Below, one piece after another: positions 54,913 to 64,000 of a stretch of DNA of 64,000 bases (positions are counted from its first letter, which is position 1; each line of letters opens with the position of its first letter). Position numbers and translations under genes: made by a program. The stretch covers positions 227,640 through 291,639 of the forward strand of contig NZ_KE386791.1 of the NCBI RefSeq assembly GCF_000428725.1, written 5' to 3'. The notes below the pieces were generated by a model, which did no database searches, was not told the origin of the DNA, and saw only the letters and a list, made by a program, of their open reading frames with translations. Source of the stretch: Psychromonas aquimarina ATCC BAA-1526. GTDB taxonomy: Bacteria; Pseudomonadota; Gammaproteobacteria; Enterobacterales; Psychromonadaceae.

Positions 54913-56121
54913 CTAACCTACTGCCGGGATAAATCCGGCCATCTGTAACAGCTGCGCTGCAATTATTAATAAACCAACAGCGGTAACCGTGTACAAAGCA
55001 AGACTGCCTCCGCGTACCTGATAGCATTCTTGCGTTTTTTGGTGAGTTTTACGCTGCGCTCTGACCATAGCTACGGGTAAAAACACTGCAAGGATCACCA
55101 GGGCAACGGCAGCATAACCTAAAGCCGTTATAAACCCCTGCGGGTAAAACAGCGCAAAACAAAGCGGCGGTATAAAAGTAACCAGCGCAGTTTGCAGGCG
55201 TCCTGTTAAACAGTTAGTACGTTTTAAGGTATCAGAAATAAAATCGAACAGACCTAAGCTGACACCAAGGAAAGAGGTCGCCAGGGCAAGATCGGCAAAA
55301 ATGGATACAGATTTACTGACCATGGGGTTATTGAGCATACTGCTTAATGTGCTGATAAATGCGCCTAATGTTGTACTGGCTATTAAGTCAGACTGATTCA
55401 GTACTCCTTGACTGGCAGCCTGCCATAAAATATATACCAGCAGCGGCAGTGCAGAGCCGATCAGCATTATTTTACGCAGGGATTTAATATCTACACCGAC
55501 GTAGCGTACAACTGACGGAATACTGCCGTGGAACCCAAAGGAGGTAAAAACAACGGGCAGCGCTGAGATGATCAGTCCTTTATGTACCGGCATTTCAACG
55601 AGATGCTGACTTTGTATATGCGGGATTAACAGCCATAACATGACCAGAAGCGCAATAACCTTCAGGGTAAACAGAGCGCGGTTGACCATATCCACGGAAT
55701 GGGTACCGATTGATACTACTGCTGCTATGATCACGGTAAAAATAATAGTACCAGTGTGCGGGTTAACATTAAGGCCCATCCAGTTAGTTAATTTATCATT
55801 AAGCTGCGCGCCGCCGCCGGCAATATAGGCTGAACATAATGCATAAAACAGGAACATCATGGCAAAGCTGGCGATCATCTGCCCTTTACGTCCGAGTAAC
55901 TGCTGAGCAAGGGTATGCAAGGTGGCATGTGGTGCTGCATGCTGGTGTACTTCGAGCATTAACAGTGCGGTGTAGATCATTAAAGACCAGATAGCGGCCA
56001 TCAGCAGTGCTGCAGTTGTGAAGCCAAGTGAGGCTGAAGCTAAGGGCAGTGCTAACATGCCAGCCCCGATGGTGGTTCCGGCAATAATCAGTATGCTGCC
56101 GAAGGTTTTATTCATAGACAT
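54913..56121 (-). CDS. tyrP: Tyrosine-specific permease
   Basis: 402 residues, 11 membrane segments, HAAAP family. Long agreement with E. coli TyrP: GTTIGAGMLALPLA, SALPVVFTSFGFHGSIPSVV, FADLALATSFLGVSLGLFDF and CFALFYPQGFITALGYA. Imports tyrosine (possibly other aromatics) with protons. No TyrR box was recognised upstream. Single gene. Confidence 0.92.
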   Translation of the reverse strand: MSMNKTFGSILIIAGTTIGAGMLALPLASASLGFTTAALLMAAIWSLMIYTALLMLEVHQHAAPHATLHTLAQQLLGRKGQMIASFAMMFLFYALCSAYIAGGGAQLNDKLTNWMGLNVNPHTGTIIFTVIIAAVVSIGTHSVDMVNRALFTLKVIALLVMLWLLIPHIQSQHLVEMPVHKGLIISALPVVFTSFGFHGSIPSVVRYVGVDIKSLRKIMLIGSALPLLVYILWQAASQGVLNQSDLIASTTLGAFISTLSSMLNNPMVSKSVSIFADLALATSFLGVSLGLFDFISDTLKRTNCLTGRLQTALVTFIPPLCFALFYPQGFITALGYAAVALVILAVFLPVAMVRAQRKTHQKTQECYQVRGGSLALYTVTAVGLLIIAAQLLQMAGFIPAVG

Positions 56122-56465
56122 TATTTTAAGTTTCCAAAAATTTGTTATTAAAGCTGTTATTTAAAGACGCAGATTATTAACGAATAAAACAGGCTTAATC
56201 GTGAAAAAGCGTCAAAATGCTGCAGAATTAGACTGGATAATGGCGATGAATCTGACGATAGTAGAGGTGGCCGCAGAAGTTGTTCACAATAGGTGCTCTT
56301 AAAATAAAATGATAGTTTTAAACAGGGAAAGAGCAGAGTAATTGCACTTACCGCTGCTGTCAATGATTGTTGTGTTTGTTTATTTAAGTTAAATATTAAA
56401 GGTAATAGCGGGCTTGGTTTGTGTTTAATAAAATAATCCAAGACCCGGTAATTTACTGCTAGCTG
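56122..56465. other. 344-base intergenic region between mnmC end and tyrP start
   Basis: Holds the minus-strand tyrP promoter, which I cannot place. A 33-codon plus-strand frame from GTG 56201 to 56302 has a fairly protein-like sequence but no clear ribosome site, so it is not called. No hairpin terminator is evident after mnmC. Confidence 0.4.
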
Positions 56466-58481
56466 TTAAAACTTTAACGGCTTACCTTTTTTCAAGTAAT
56501 TTAGCCATTGTCGGTTACCCTGCATGGCATTTAAAATACTACAGCTGAAGGGTAACGGCTCTTTATTTATCTGCCCGGCCAGCATCTCTGCCAGTAACGG
56601 CGCGGTGCATAATCCCCGAGAGCCTAATCCGGTTAATATAAACAGATTATCATGGAAAGGGGCGTCGTTTGGATTTACTGACTTGTGAGCATCCTGGTAA
56701 AACTCTTTGTTTGCCTGGTAATCTGGCAGCGCACCTGCGTAGGGAAAATGATCCCGTGTGGTGCAGCGGATACCGACATTGGCATCCTGGTGCTCTATAT
56801 CAATCTGCTTTACCCAGTCTTTGTCCGTTATACACTTTGCCAGCTTGTATTTATTATCTGCTTGTTCTTGTTGGGAAAAAGCTTCATCTGTTACGTGACG
56901 TTTAAAGGTTGCTCCCATACAGTGCTGTTGATTATTAACCGGTGTTAAATAACCTTCATGGCATAAAGTCACCTGCAAAGTGCCAAGTTTTTCGTTTGTC
57001 GGCACATGAGTTACCTGACCGCGGGCCGCTGATAACGGCAGCGCTTCACTTTGTTTGAACTGCAGCGTATTAAACCCCGTGGTTAAAACCAGCAGATCGT
57101 GTTTAACACTTCTGGAAGCAAAATCTAATCTCCAATGATCCTGCTGCTGAGCAAAGGAATCTAGTTTGTGGTTAAAGTGGATAGTCAGATTACCGCTTTG
57201 CTTAGCTTTATCAAAAAGAGCGTTAACCATCTGTTTCGGACTTAACCATCCGGCCATTGGGTAAAACAGTGCCTGCTGGCCAATATCGATGGCCGCAATT
57301 GCATCACTTTGAGCTGCTGATTTACGGCAGACAAGTCCCTCCGGCAGTTTTGCCTGTAGTATTTTATCTAATTTCTTTGCTGCGCTTGGGTCGTAATAGA
57401 GCTGCAGTAAACCTGAAAAATCATAAGCAAATGGAAAAAAATCTGCAGTTTGAAGTACATAATTACGCGCAAATAAAAATGAATTAGCAAAAAACTGGCT
57501 TAAAAAATCGTGACTGCCGTTTAATAAAGGATATAGGGCGCCCTGCTGATTGCCGGATGCACCTAGCGCAAATTCTGCGTCTTTGCAGTAAAGGCTGACT
57601 TTATAACCGCGTTTGATTAAAGCTAAGGTGATACAGGCACCGGCAATACCGCCTCCGATAACAGCAATACTTTCCGTAGCAGAAGTTTTGCCGGCTCGAT
57701 AATGGGGACCGCAGGGCTGGCTGTTTACAACAGATCTGTCAAAGTCGCCGATAAGCATTTCCCGTTTTTTGCCGTAACCTTTACGCTTATGCATATTAAA
57801 TCCGGCGTTTATTAAACCTCTGCGTACAAAACCGGCTGCAGTAAAAGTGGCGATAGTCGCTTGATGCTTAGACGTTTTGGCAATCTGTGTGAATAACTGT
57901 TCACTCCACATATCCGGGTTTTTACCCGGCGCAAATCCATCAAGATACCAGCAGTCAAAAATTCCCGTATTATAATGATGCACAGTTGGAAGTGTTTCTT
58001 TGACATCACCAAACCACAGGTCCAGGGTGATATTGAAATTATCCAGAGTAATGCGGTGACAGCCGGTTAACGGCAGTGGATATTGTTCAATTAACGGCTT
58101 AATAAAATCTTTAAGCGCCGGCCATCTATTTAAAGCCTTGTGCAGATCCTCTTTATTAAGAGGGTATTTTTCGAAACTGCTGAAATGCAGGCGCTGCAGC
58201 TTAGCTTCTGGATTGGCTGTGCGAAACTTATGAAACTCTAAACAGGTAAGCAGAAAGTTAAGACCGGTACCGAAACCTGTTTCGGCAATAGAAAAAAATG
58301 AACCGCTGCTGTTTAACCAGCGCTGCTGTATATTACTGCCCTGTATAAAAACATACAGGGATTCGTTTAATCCTTGTTCAGTATTAAAATAGACATCTTC
58401 AAATAGGGCTGAAAACGGCTCGGACTGATCAGACCAGTTTATTTCGGCATGCGTAATTAATTTGTTTTTGTCTTCAGACAA
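56466..58481 (-). CDS. mnmC: tRNA 5-methylaminomethyl-2-thiouridine biosynthesis bifunctional protein
   Basis: 671 residues. N-terminal MnmD methyltransferase (about 1-245) with [11 protein letters not shown] and the [16 protein letters not shown] signature; C-terminal FAD oxidoreductase (about 270-671) starting [19 protein letters not shown]. Converts cmnm5(s2)U to mnm5(s2)U at tRNA wobble position 34. Divergent from fabB, the arrangement found in E. coli and relatives. Confidence 0.96.
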   Translation of the reverse strand: MSEDKNKLITHAEINWSDQSEPFSALFEDVYFNTEQGLNESLYVFIQGSNIQQRWLNSSGSFFSIAETGFGTGLNFLLTCLEFHKFRTANPEAKLQRLHFSSFEKYPLNKEDLHKALNRWPALKDFIKPLIEQYPLPLTGCHRITLDNFNITLDLWFGDVKETLPTVHHYNTGIFDCWYLDGFAPGKNPDMWSEQLFTQIAKTSKHQATIATFTAAGFVRRGLINAGFNMHKRKGYGKKREMLIGDFDRSVVNSQPCGPHYRAGKTSATESIAVIGGGIAGACITLALIKRGYKVSLYCKDAEFALGASGNQQGALYPLLNGSHDFLSQFFANSFLFARNYVLQTADFFPFAYDFSGLLQLYYDPSAAKKLDKILQAKLPEGLVCRKSAAQSDAIAAIDIGQQALFYPMAGWLSPKQMVNALFDKAKQSGNLTIHFNHKLDSFAQQQDHWRLDFASRSVKHDLLVLTTGFNTLQFKQSEALPLSAARGQVTHVPTNEKLGTLQVTLCHEGYLTPVNNQQHCMGATFKRHVTDEAFSQQEQADNKYKLAKCITDKDWVKQIDIEHQDANVGIRCTTRDHFPYAGALPDYQANKEFYQDAHKSVNPNDAPFHDNLFILTGLGSRGLCTAPLLAEMLAGQINKEPLPFSCSILNAMQGNRQWLNYLKKGKPLKF

Positions 58482-58602
58482 GATATATTTCCTATTCTGT
58501 GCGATTATATTTGAGTTTTATATCGGTGTGCCTTGAATTTACGAATAACGGCCACATTTCGATAATCATATAATTAGTCCCTCATGCAATAAAGGCTTAA
58601 TA

Positions 58603-59817
58603 ATGAAAAGAGCAGTAATTACAGGTATTGGTATTGTTTCTAGTATTGGTAACAATAAGGAAGAAGTTTTAGAGTCACTGAAAAGTGGTAAATCTGGCAT
58701 CACATTCTCCGAGCAGTTTGCTGAGATGAAAATGCGCAGCCAGGTTTGGGGTGACTTAAAAATTGTGCCAAGTGAACATATTGACCGTAAAGTAATGCGC
58801 TTTATGGGTGATGCCGCTGCATTTACATACCTTTCTATGGAACAGGCAATCGCGGATGCGAACCTTTCAGAAGAGATGGTTTCTAACGAGAGAACGGGTT
58901 TAGTTGCCGGCTCTGGCGGCGGTTCTTCTAAAAACCAGGTTGACGCATGTCAAATTATGAAAGACAAAGGCGTTCGTCGCGTTGGTCCTTATATGGTGCC
59001 TCGTACTATGGCAAGCACAACATCAGCTTGTGTTGCAACACCGTTTAAAATTAAAGGTATTAACTACTCAATGAGCTCTGCTTGCGCAACAAGCTCTCAT
59101 TGTATCGGCCATGCACTTGAGCAGATCCAGCTTGGTAAGCAGGATATCGTTTTTGCCGGCGGCGGTGAAGAATTAGACTGGACTATGGCTTGTGAATTTG
59201 ACGCTATGGGCGCGCTTTCAAGCAAGTACAATGAAACTCCAGAAAAAGCATCACGTACCTATGATGCTAACCGTGACGGTTTTGTTATTTCCGGCGGCGG
59301 CGGTATTGTTGTTGTTGAAGAACTTGAGCACGCGCTTGCCCGCGGCGCAAAAATTTACGCTGAAATCGTAGGTTACGGCGCAACTTCTGACGGTTACGAT
59401 ATGGTTGCTCCTTCTGGTGAAGGTGCAGTTCGCTGTATGCGTCAGGCACTAGCAACGGTTGAAGGTGAAGTTGACTACTTAAATACACACGGTACTTCTA
59501 CACCAGTTGGCGATACTAAAGAATTAGAAGCAATTAATGAAGTATTTGCAGATAAAGCGCCGAAAATTAGTGCAACTAAATCTCAAACTGGTCATGCACT
59601 AGGTGCCGCTGGTGTTCATGAAGCTGTCTACAGCCTGCTTATGATGGAAAATGATTTTATCTCTCCTTCTATCAATGTTGAAGAAGTAGATGAGAAAGCG
59701 ACTGCACTGCCTATCGTTAAAAACACAGCGGTTGATGCTAAACTGAACATCGTAATGTCAAACAGCTTTGGTTTTGGCGGTACAAACGCAACATTAGTAT
59801 TTAAACGTTTCTCATAA
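58603..59817 (+). CDS. fabB: 3-oxoacyl-ACP synthase I
   Basis: Condensing enzyme of fatty acid elongation, needed for unsaturated fatty acids. 404 residues with the Cys161-His296-His331 triad ([30 protein letters not shown]). Codon use is more biased than in its neighbours, as expected for a well-expressed gene. TATAAT at 58569-58574, AAAGGC ribosome site, strong terminator after it. Confidence 0.97.
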   Translation: MKRAVITGIGIVSSIGNNKEEVLESLKSGKSGITFSEQFAEMKMRSQVWGDLKIVPSEHIDRKVMRFMGDAAAFTYLSMEQAIADANLSEEMVSNERTGLVAGSGGGSSKNQVDACQIMKDKGVRRVGPYMVPRTMASTTSACVATPFKIKGINYSMSSACATSSHCIGHALEQIQLGKQDIVFAGGGEELDWTMACEFDAMGALSSKYNETPEKASRTYDANRDGFVISGGGGIVVVEELEHALARGAKIYAEIVGYGATSDGYDMVAPSGEGAVRCMRQALATVEGEVDYLNTHGTSTPVGDTKELEAINEVFADKAPKISATKSQTGHALGAAGVHEAVYSLLMMENDFISPSINVEEVDEKATALPIVKNTAVDAKLNIVMSNSFGFGGTNATLVFKRFS

Positions 59818-59856
59818 TCGTTTTAAATTCTATTGTTGAACTTGATGTTCAAATTT

Positions 59857-59881
59857 AAAAGGAGCTTTTAGCTCCTTTTTT
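59857..59881 (+). terminator. Terminator of fabB
   Basis: AAAGGAGCT and AGCTCCTTT with a three-base loop, then T-run. Confidence 0.9.
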
Positions 59882-59962
59882 GTTGCTGATATACCCAAAA
59901 CTACTTCAAGATGCTGTTTTCTGCATTTTGATCTAGTTTGAGTATAATAATTGGAGATATAA

Positions 59963-61102
59963 ATGAATATTTATATCGATGAAAACATTCCCTATGCACG
60001 GGAATTTTTTGCCGGTCTCGGCAGACTGCATTTTTTTGCCGGGCGCTCGGTTTGTGCACAGCAGTTAGCAGATGCAGATGTACTGCTGGTTCGCTCAATT
60101 ACTCAAGTTAATGAACAGCTGTTAAGTATCAACCATTCGCTTAAATTTGTCGGCACCGCTACTATCGGCACGGATCATATCGATCAGGATTATCTGCACA
60201 AACGTGGTATCACATTCAGCAGCGCGCCGGGCTGTAATAAAATTTCGGTTGCTGAATATATATTAAGCAGTCTGCTGGTGTTAGCTGAAAAGCAGCAGTT
60301 TCAGTTAACTGATAAAACCGTGGCGATTGTCGGGGCTGGGAACACTGGAAGTGCTGTTTTTCAACGCTTAAATGCTTTAGGTCTCCGCTGTAAACTCTAT
60401 GATCCGCCGCTGCAGCAGGCCGGCGATAAACGAGACTTCTGCTCTTTCGCCGAGGTGTTAGAGTCGGATATTATCAGCCTGCATGTACCTAAAACTGCCG
60501 CTGGTAAATTTCCTACTGTGCATATGTTTGCTGAACAGGAGCTCAAGAAGCTTACTAAGAAACAGATATTATTAAATGCATCGCGCGGTGAAGTTATCGA
60601 CAATCAGGCTTTATTAAAAATTGCTCAGCAAGGTTTACATCCTGCATTAGTACTAGATGTGTGGGAAAATGAGCCCGCTGTTGAGAAGCAGTTATTGCCG
60701 TTTGTGGAAATTGCAACGCCGCATATTGCCGGTTACAGTTTAGACGGGAAAGTGCGCGGGACCGAAATGCTCTACCAGGCTCTATGTGAATTATTAGATA
60801 TAAAGCCGAAATACCGAGCAAAAGACTTTACCGCAGCCGCCGCTGTTAATCAGGTAACTATTTCGCAGAAAATTGATCAAACGTTGTTAAAATCATTAAT
60901 GCATATGATTTTTGATGTCCGCCGTGATGATGCCTTATTTAGACAAATGATTGATCAAGCTGATGGTTTTGATACCATGCGCAAAACTTACAAGGAACGC
61001 CGTGAATTATCGACATTAGTTGTCCACTCCAGCGTAAAACAAAACACATTATTACAGTCGTTAGGTTTCTCTACCAATGAGCTGAATGACACAAAGGAAT
61101 AA
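59963..61102 (+). CDS. pdxB: Erythronate-4-phosphate dehydrogenase
   Basis: Second step of pyridoxal phosphate synthesis. 379 residues, D-2-hydroxyacid dehydrogenase fold with NAD-binding VAIVGAGNTGSAVFQRL and the PdxB-type ending domain. Typical residues: DVLLVRSITQVNE, VGTATIGTDHID, LDVWENEPA and TPHIAGYSLDGK (His). GGAGAT ribosome site. Immediately followed by usg, one base apart. Confidence 0.95.
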   Translation: MNIYIDENIPYAREFFAGLGRLHFFAGRSVCAQQLADADVLLVRSITQVNEQLLSINHSLKFVGTATIGTDHIDQDYLHKRGITFSSAPGCNKISVAEYILSSLLVLAEKQQFQLTDKTVAIVGAGNTGSAVFQRLNALGLRCKLYDPPLQQAGDKRDFCSFAEVLESDIISLHVPKTAAGKFPTVHMFAEQELKKLTKKQILLNASRGEVIDNQALLKIAQQGLHPALVLDVWENEPAVEKQLLPFVEIATPHIAGYSLDGKVRGTEMLYQALCELLDIKPKYRAKDFTAAAAVNQVTISQKIDQTLLKSLMHMIFDVRRDDALFRQMIDQADGFDTMRKTYKERRELSTLVVHSSVKQNTLLQSLGFSTNELNDTKE

Positions 61103-61103
61103 C

Positions 61104-62135
61104 ATGAAATCTGAATACAATATTGCCCTGATTGGTGATTTAAACGGCTGTATCGAAGCCACATTAGAAGTACTGGTAAAACGTGATTTTCCAGTGGGTA
61201 AAATTTTCCCCCTGGTGAATGAAGGAAGCGGCTTAGACGATGAAGAACAGGTAAATACAGTGATGTTTTCCGGTAAACCTGTAGATGTTGTAGATATCTC
61301 AAGTTTTGACTGGAATACAGTTGATATTGCCTTCTTCCTGACGGATATAGAAACAACGCTGCAGTGGGCAGATACTGCCAGCGAGTATTGTGTGGTGATC
61401 GATAACAGCGGTGCATTTTCTGCTGATGAAAATGTCCCTCTAGTGCAGGCTGGAGTACACGATGAAAACCTCGGCTCTTACAGTGAAACAAATAAAATTG
61501 CTCTTGCCGGCAGTGAAGCCGCACAGTTAAGCCTTGCCATTAAACAGCTGCATCAGGAAGTAGGTTTAGTACGCGTTAGTGTATCCAGCTATCAGTCTGT
61601 TTCAACGGCTGGTAAAGCCGGGGTAACCACACTTGCCGGTGAAACTGCGCGTCTGTTAAATGCTAAAGGAATCGAAACTGATTTGTTCCCGCAGCAGTCA
61701 GCTTTTAATGTTTTTCCTCAGGTAGGTGAATTTAACGAAGAGGGGATCAGCTTAAGTGAGCTTCGCTTAGTTAATGAAATTCGTACGCTGTTAAATGACC
61801 CGTCAATTATTGTTTCATCCACTCAGGTTGTTGTACCGATGTTTTACGGCTGCGCGCAGTCTGTACATCTGCAGACTCATTATCCAGTTGATCTGGAAGA
61901 AGCGGCACAATACCTGCATCACAGTGAAGGTATCTCATTAGCTGAATCAGTTTGTGATTACCCGGATATGATCAACGATGTTGTTGGTAATGACGGTGTG
62001 CAGATTGGCCGTTTACGCAAAGATGTTTGTGATGCCAGCGGCATCAACCTATGGGTTTGTGCTGATAATGTTTATTATGGTGTTGCCAGCAATGCAGTAC
62101 AAGTTGCTGAAAAACTTATCTATACTTACCTGTAA
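61104..62135 (+). CDS. usg: USG-1-like, aspartate-semialdehyde dehydrogenase-related protein
   Basis: 343 residues from ATG 61104 (AAGGAATAAC before it), one base after the pdxB stop. ASADH fold, but the catalytic Cys is missing: the stretch at the expected position (KIALAGSEAAQ) has no Cys, and the usual GATGAVG nucleotide motif reads GDLNGCIEA. This matches the Usg group, a conserved non-catalytic relative always placed next to pdxB/fimV/truA. Function unknown. Confidence 0.9.
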   Translation: MKSEYNIALIGDLNGCIEATLEVLVKRDFPVGKIFPLVNEGSGLDDEEQVNTVMFSGKPVDVVDISSFDWNTVDIAFFLTDIETTLQWADTASEYCVVIDNSGAFSADENVPLVQAGVHDENLGSYSETNKIALAGSEAAQLSLAIKQLHQEVGLVRVSVSSYQSVSTAGKAGVTTLAGETARLLNAKGIETDLFPQQSAFNVFPQVGEFNEEGISLSELRLVNEIRTLLNDPSIIVSSTQVVVPMFYGCAQSVHLQTHYPVDLEEAAQYLHHSEGISLAESVCDYPDMINDVVGNDGVQIGRLRKDVCDASGINLWVCADNVYYGVASNAVQVAEKLIYTYL

Positions 62136-62159
62136 CGGTTTTCTGCTGTTTATTATAGT

Positions 62160-62195
62160 GGGCTAGGTCTCAATTCTAGCCTTACTTTAGTTTTT
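62160..62195 (+). terminator. Weak terminator between usg and fimV
   Basis: GGGCTAG and CTAGCCT pair with a nine-base loop, followed by TACTTTAGTTTTTATTT. Suggests fimV has its own promoter in the remaining 85 bases. Confidence 0.4.
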
Positions 62196-62280
62196 ATTTC
62201 ACGGCTCTTGATTGAGCTGGTTTATTATTATTTATTAATAATCATAGTTACTCAATTTTCTGCTTTAACAAGGAATGAAT

Positions 62281-64000
62281 ATGAAGCGCCTGCTGCTCTC
62301 TCTCTTATGTTGTTCTCCTTTAGTATTTTTCCCAACAGCCAGTGTCAGTCTAGATTTAACTGGACCTGGCGATGAACAAAACTTTGCATATGATCAGTAT
62401 GGGCCGGTCAGCCCGGCGGAAACTTTGTGGGCGATTTCGACTAAACTGCGCCCGGACAACTCTGTCAGTATTCAGCAGACACTGGTAGCAATATACAAGT
62501 TAAATCCTTACGTATTTTATGAAGGTAATATTAATAAAATAATTCCACAGTCCGTTATAAATATACCGCCTTTTCAGTTTGTAGCACAGCAGACTGACAA
62601 GGAAGCAATGGCTTTAATTAATAAATATTCTAAAAACCGAAAAGCACAAGCAGCAAAAACAGTGAAGCCTGATATTAAGGCAAAAGAAACAATGCAGGAG
62701 AAACCGCCTGTTGTTAAACCTGAACCGCCTAAAGAGGACGTGATAGTCGGCGAAGCAGAAGTTATATTTGATGATGCACAAGCGGTGAAAGCTGCGCAAG
62801 TTGAATTTGAGAAGGAAAAACTGGCCGCTGCGGAATTAGAATTACAGAAACTGCAGGAAGAGCTGCTGCTTGTCAATGAGCAGCTGCTTGTTACGACTGA
62901 AGAAAATCAGAGTTTGAAAATGAAGCTGCAGCCTCTTGAGGATACAATTTCTGAACTGCAGATACAGATGGAAGACGAGGCTTTAATTCAGAAAAAGCTT
63001 CAGAAGATTATTGATGAATATCGTGCCGAGCTGGATGCTGTTGTAGAGCCTCCCTTTAGCGGTGAAGGTATGCTAAATGAAATTCTGCGTGCAGTTACCT
63101 CTTCGCTGCTGAATTTGGCAATTGTTATTCTTGCTCCTGTGTTAATTCTATTAGCTGTGTTTTTAGTTGTTGCCCGTTTAAGATCTAAACGCCTGTTAGC
63201 TGAACAAGAACAGGAGATGGCAGAATCAACGGCAATCTTAATGGAAGAATCAGGCCAGTTTGATGTGCTGCTGACTGATGAATTTTCCGAAGAAGCTGAG
63301 CCGGATTTAGATTTCTCTAAAGACGAGGCAGTTCCCGTGCCGGAAGCACCTGAACAGGAGCAAGCTGAACTTGATGACGAAATACAAGAGATCGATTTAA
63401 GCGATGCGTCCGATGACTCGTTTGCTGTTGACCTGACCTCTTCAGATGTAGTTGATCTCACAGCTGAAGATGAAGTTGAAGCCAGTGAAGATGATCCCTT
63501 TGGTATCGGCGCATTAAGTGAAGAAGAGCTTATTTCCAGTGTGGATCTGGATGAACCCGAGGTTGAACACAGTGCTGATGATCCTTTTGGTATCGGAGCA
63601 TTAGTAGAAGAGGAAGATCTTATCTCCGGTGTTGACCTGGTAGATACTGATTCTATTTCTCCCGAGGAGCAGGCTGATTTAGATCTGGCTGCACAATGGG
63701 AGTCGCAGTTATCCGAAGACTCGGAAGAATCTGATGTAAAGCTGAATGATGCTGCGGAGCAGGATGAATCTGATGTAAAGCTGAATGATGCTGCGGAGCA
63801 GGATGAATCTGATTTTGATTTAACTGCAGCATCGACTTTTGATGAACAAGCATCTGATGATAGCGAAAGCCCAGCAGAAAACGGTTTGTCTGCAGTAAAT
63901 GAAGAGATAGCAGAGACCGCAATACAAGAGACTGAAACAGAGCTCAGCGAAGATGCTGCCGAACTTGATGCAGCAGTGCTTGCGGAGCTTGAAGAAACAC
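62281..64000 (+). CDS. fimV: FimV/TspA-like peptidoglycan-binding hub protein, 3' end beyond the window
   Basis: Starts at the ATG at 62281 (AAGGA in front) and stays open to the window end, 573 codons. Signal peptide (LSLLCCSPLVFFPTASVS), LysM-like domain (about 43-93, YGPVSPAETLWAIS ... NINKIIPQSVINIP), coiled coil (about 170-250), one membrane segment (277-300), then a very acidic cytoplasmic region with repeated DDPFGIGAL units and a 13-residue tandem repeat. FimV/HubP proteins organise polar machinery such as pili, flagella and chemosensory arrays. Position after pdxB-usg is the conserved one. Confidence 0.92.
   Translation, partial: MKRLLLSLLCCSPLVFFPTASVSLDLTGPGDEQNFAYDQYGPVSPAETLWAISTKLRPDNSVSIQQTLVAIYKLNPYVFYEGNINKIIPQSVINIPPFQFVAQQTDKEAMALINKYSKNRKAQAAKTVKPDIKAKETMQEKPPVVKPEPPKEDVIVGEAEVIFDDAQAVKAAQVEFEKEKLAAAELELQKLQEELLLVNEQLLVTTEENQSLKMKLQPLEDTISELQIQMEDEALIQKKLQKIIDEYRAELDAVVEPPFSGEGMLNEILRAVTSSLLNLAIVILAPVLILLAVFLVVARLRSKRLLAEQEQEMAESTAILMEESGQFDVLLTDEFSEEAEPDLDFSKDEAVPVPEAPEQEQAELDDEIQEIDLSDASDDSFAVDLTSSDVVDLTAEDEVEASEDDPFGIGALSEEELISSVDLDEPEVEHSADDPFGIGALVEEEDLISGVDLVDTDSISPEEQADLDLAAQWESQLSEDSEESDVKLNDAAEQDESDVKLNDAAEQDESDFDLTAASTFDEQASDDSESPAENGLSAVNEEIAETAIQETETELSEDAAELDAAVLAELEET
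63727..63804 (+). repeat. 39-bp tandem repeat inside fimV
   Basis: Two perfect copies of a 39-base unit (63727-63765, 63766-63804) encoding 13 residues each (ESDVKLNDAAEQD), followed by the first nine bases of a third. In-frame, so a copy-number change would lengthen or shorten the acidic region without breaking the protein. Confidence 0.95.

Noticed and set aside
56201..56302. 33-codon plus-strand ORF starting at GTG
   Set aside because: Protein-like in part, but no clear ribosome site or promoter; too short to support without conservation data.
56157..56441. 94-codon minus-strand ORF between mnmC and tyrP
   Set aside because: Low-complexity Leu/Ser-rich translation with no signal or domain pattern, and no ribosome site seen.
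60988..61524. 178-codon ORF opposite pdxB and usg
   Set aside because: Spans two confident genes on the other strand; His/Gln/Tyr-rich translation typical of an antisense frame.
63727..63804. Possible CRISPR-like direct repeats
   Set aside because: The repeats are contiguous, in frame within fimV and have no spacers.
63653..63922. Minus-strand ORF with internal repeats inside fimV
   Set aside because: Its HSALHQI repeats are simply the reverse complement of the fimV repeat region.

Overview
The window looks like a piece of chromosome from a marine, probably cold-adapted gammaproteobacterium of the Alteromonadales/Vibrionales neighbourhood. Psychromonas is my best guess, but this rests on gene content alone. 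Supporting signs are the moderately AT-rich DNA, the gammaproteobacterial gene order fabB / mnmC / pdxB-usg-fimV, a complete oleABCD long-chain olefin cluster (known from Shewanella, Colwellia, Psychromonas and Moritella), TRAP transporters, a second SecDF pair and FliA-type promoter sequence. I found no rRNA, tRNA, CRISPR array, insertion sequence or prophage. All ordinary genes appear intact except the two cut by the window edges and one degenerate fragment near 5.5 kb.

Layout. 1-1.7 kb: end of a molybdo-oxidoreductase operon (four-cluster Fe-S subunit plus NrfD/PsrC membrane subunit). 1.9-5.4 kb: SlyD-like PPIase and a giant DUF748/AsmA-like envelope protein. 5.5-5.7 kb: remnant of a secreted protein. 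5.8-9.2 kb: secD-secF without yajC, led by a small secreted protein of unknown function. 9.5-10.6 kb: TerB-like and DUF2057 proteins. 10.8-14.1 kb: TetR regulator divergent from an EmrAB-like efflux pair, with a perfect inverted-repeat operator. 14.3-18.8 kb: acidic amino acid symporter, NhaC-family antiporter and Bcr/CflA drug exporter. 18.9-20 kb: two tandem YjfB-like small motility-type proteins, a sigma-28-like promoter and a possible small RNA or leader peptide.

20-30 kb is a complete D-glucuronate catabolic island. A TRAP transporter brings in the hexuronate, and UxaC, UxuB, UxuA, KdgK and Eda convert it to pyruvate and glyceraldehyde-3-phosphate under a UxuR-type GntR regulator. The divergent TRAP promoter region carries a perfect CRP site and two TTGG-N4-CCAA inverted repeats of the UxuR/ExuR type. 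30-36.4 kb: orphan type IV pilin-like protein, secreted trypsin-like protease, fructose-1,6-bisphosphatase, a solute-binding protein paired with a membrane diguanylate cyclase, and a YeeN-type YebC protein. 36.5-40.4 kb: MoxR-DUF58-transglutaminase operon. 40.4-45 kb: DUF342 (FapA-like), SelO, RidA and a YgjP metallopeptidase. 45-49.8 kb: oleABCD. 50.4-54.9 kb: a non-classical chaperone-usher-like pilus operon with two paralogous DUF4402-like subunits. 54.9-64 kb: TyrP, MnmC, FabB, PdxB, Usg and the first 573 codons of FimV, cut by the window end.

Most of the window is conserved chromosomal backbone. The parts most worth a second look are the pilus operon, the binding-protein/GGDEF pair, the tandem YjfB-like genes with their downstream RNA candidate, and the yajC-less secDF operon with its secreted partner.
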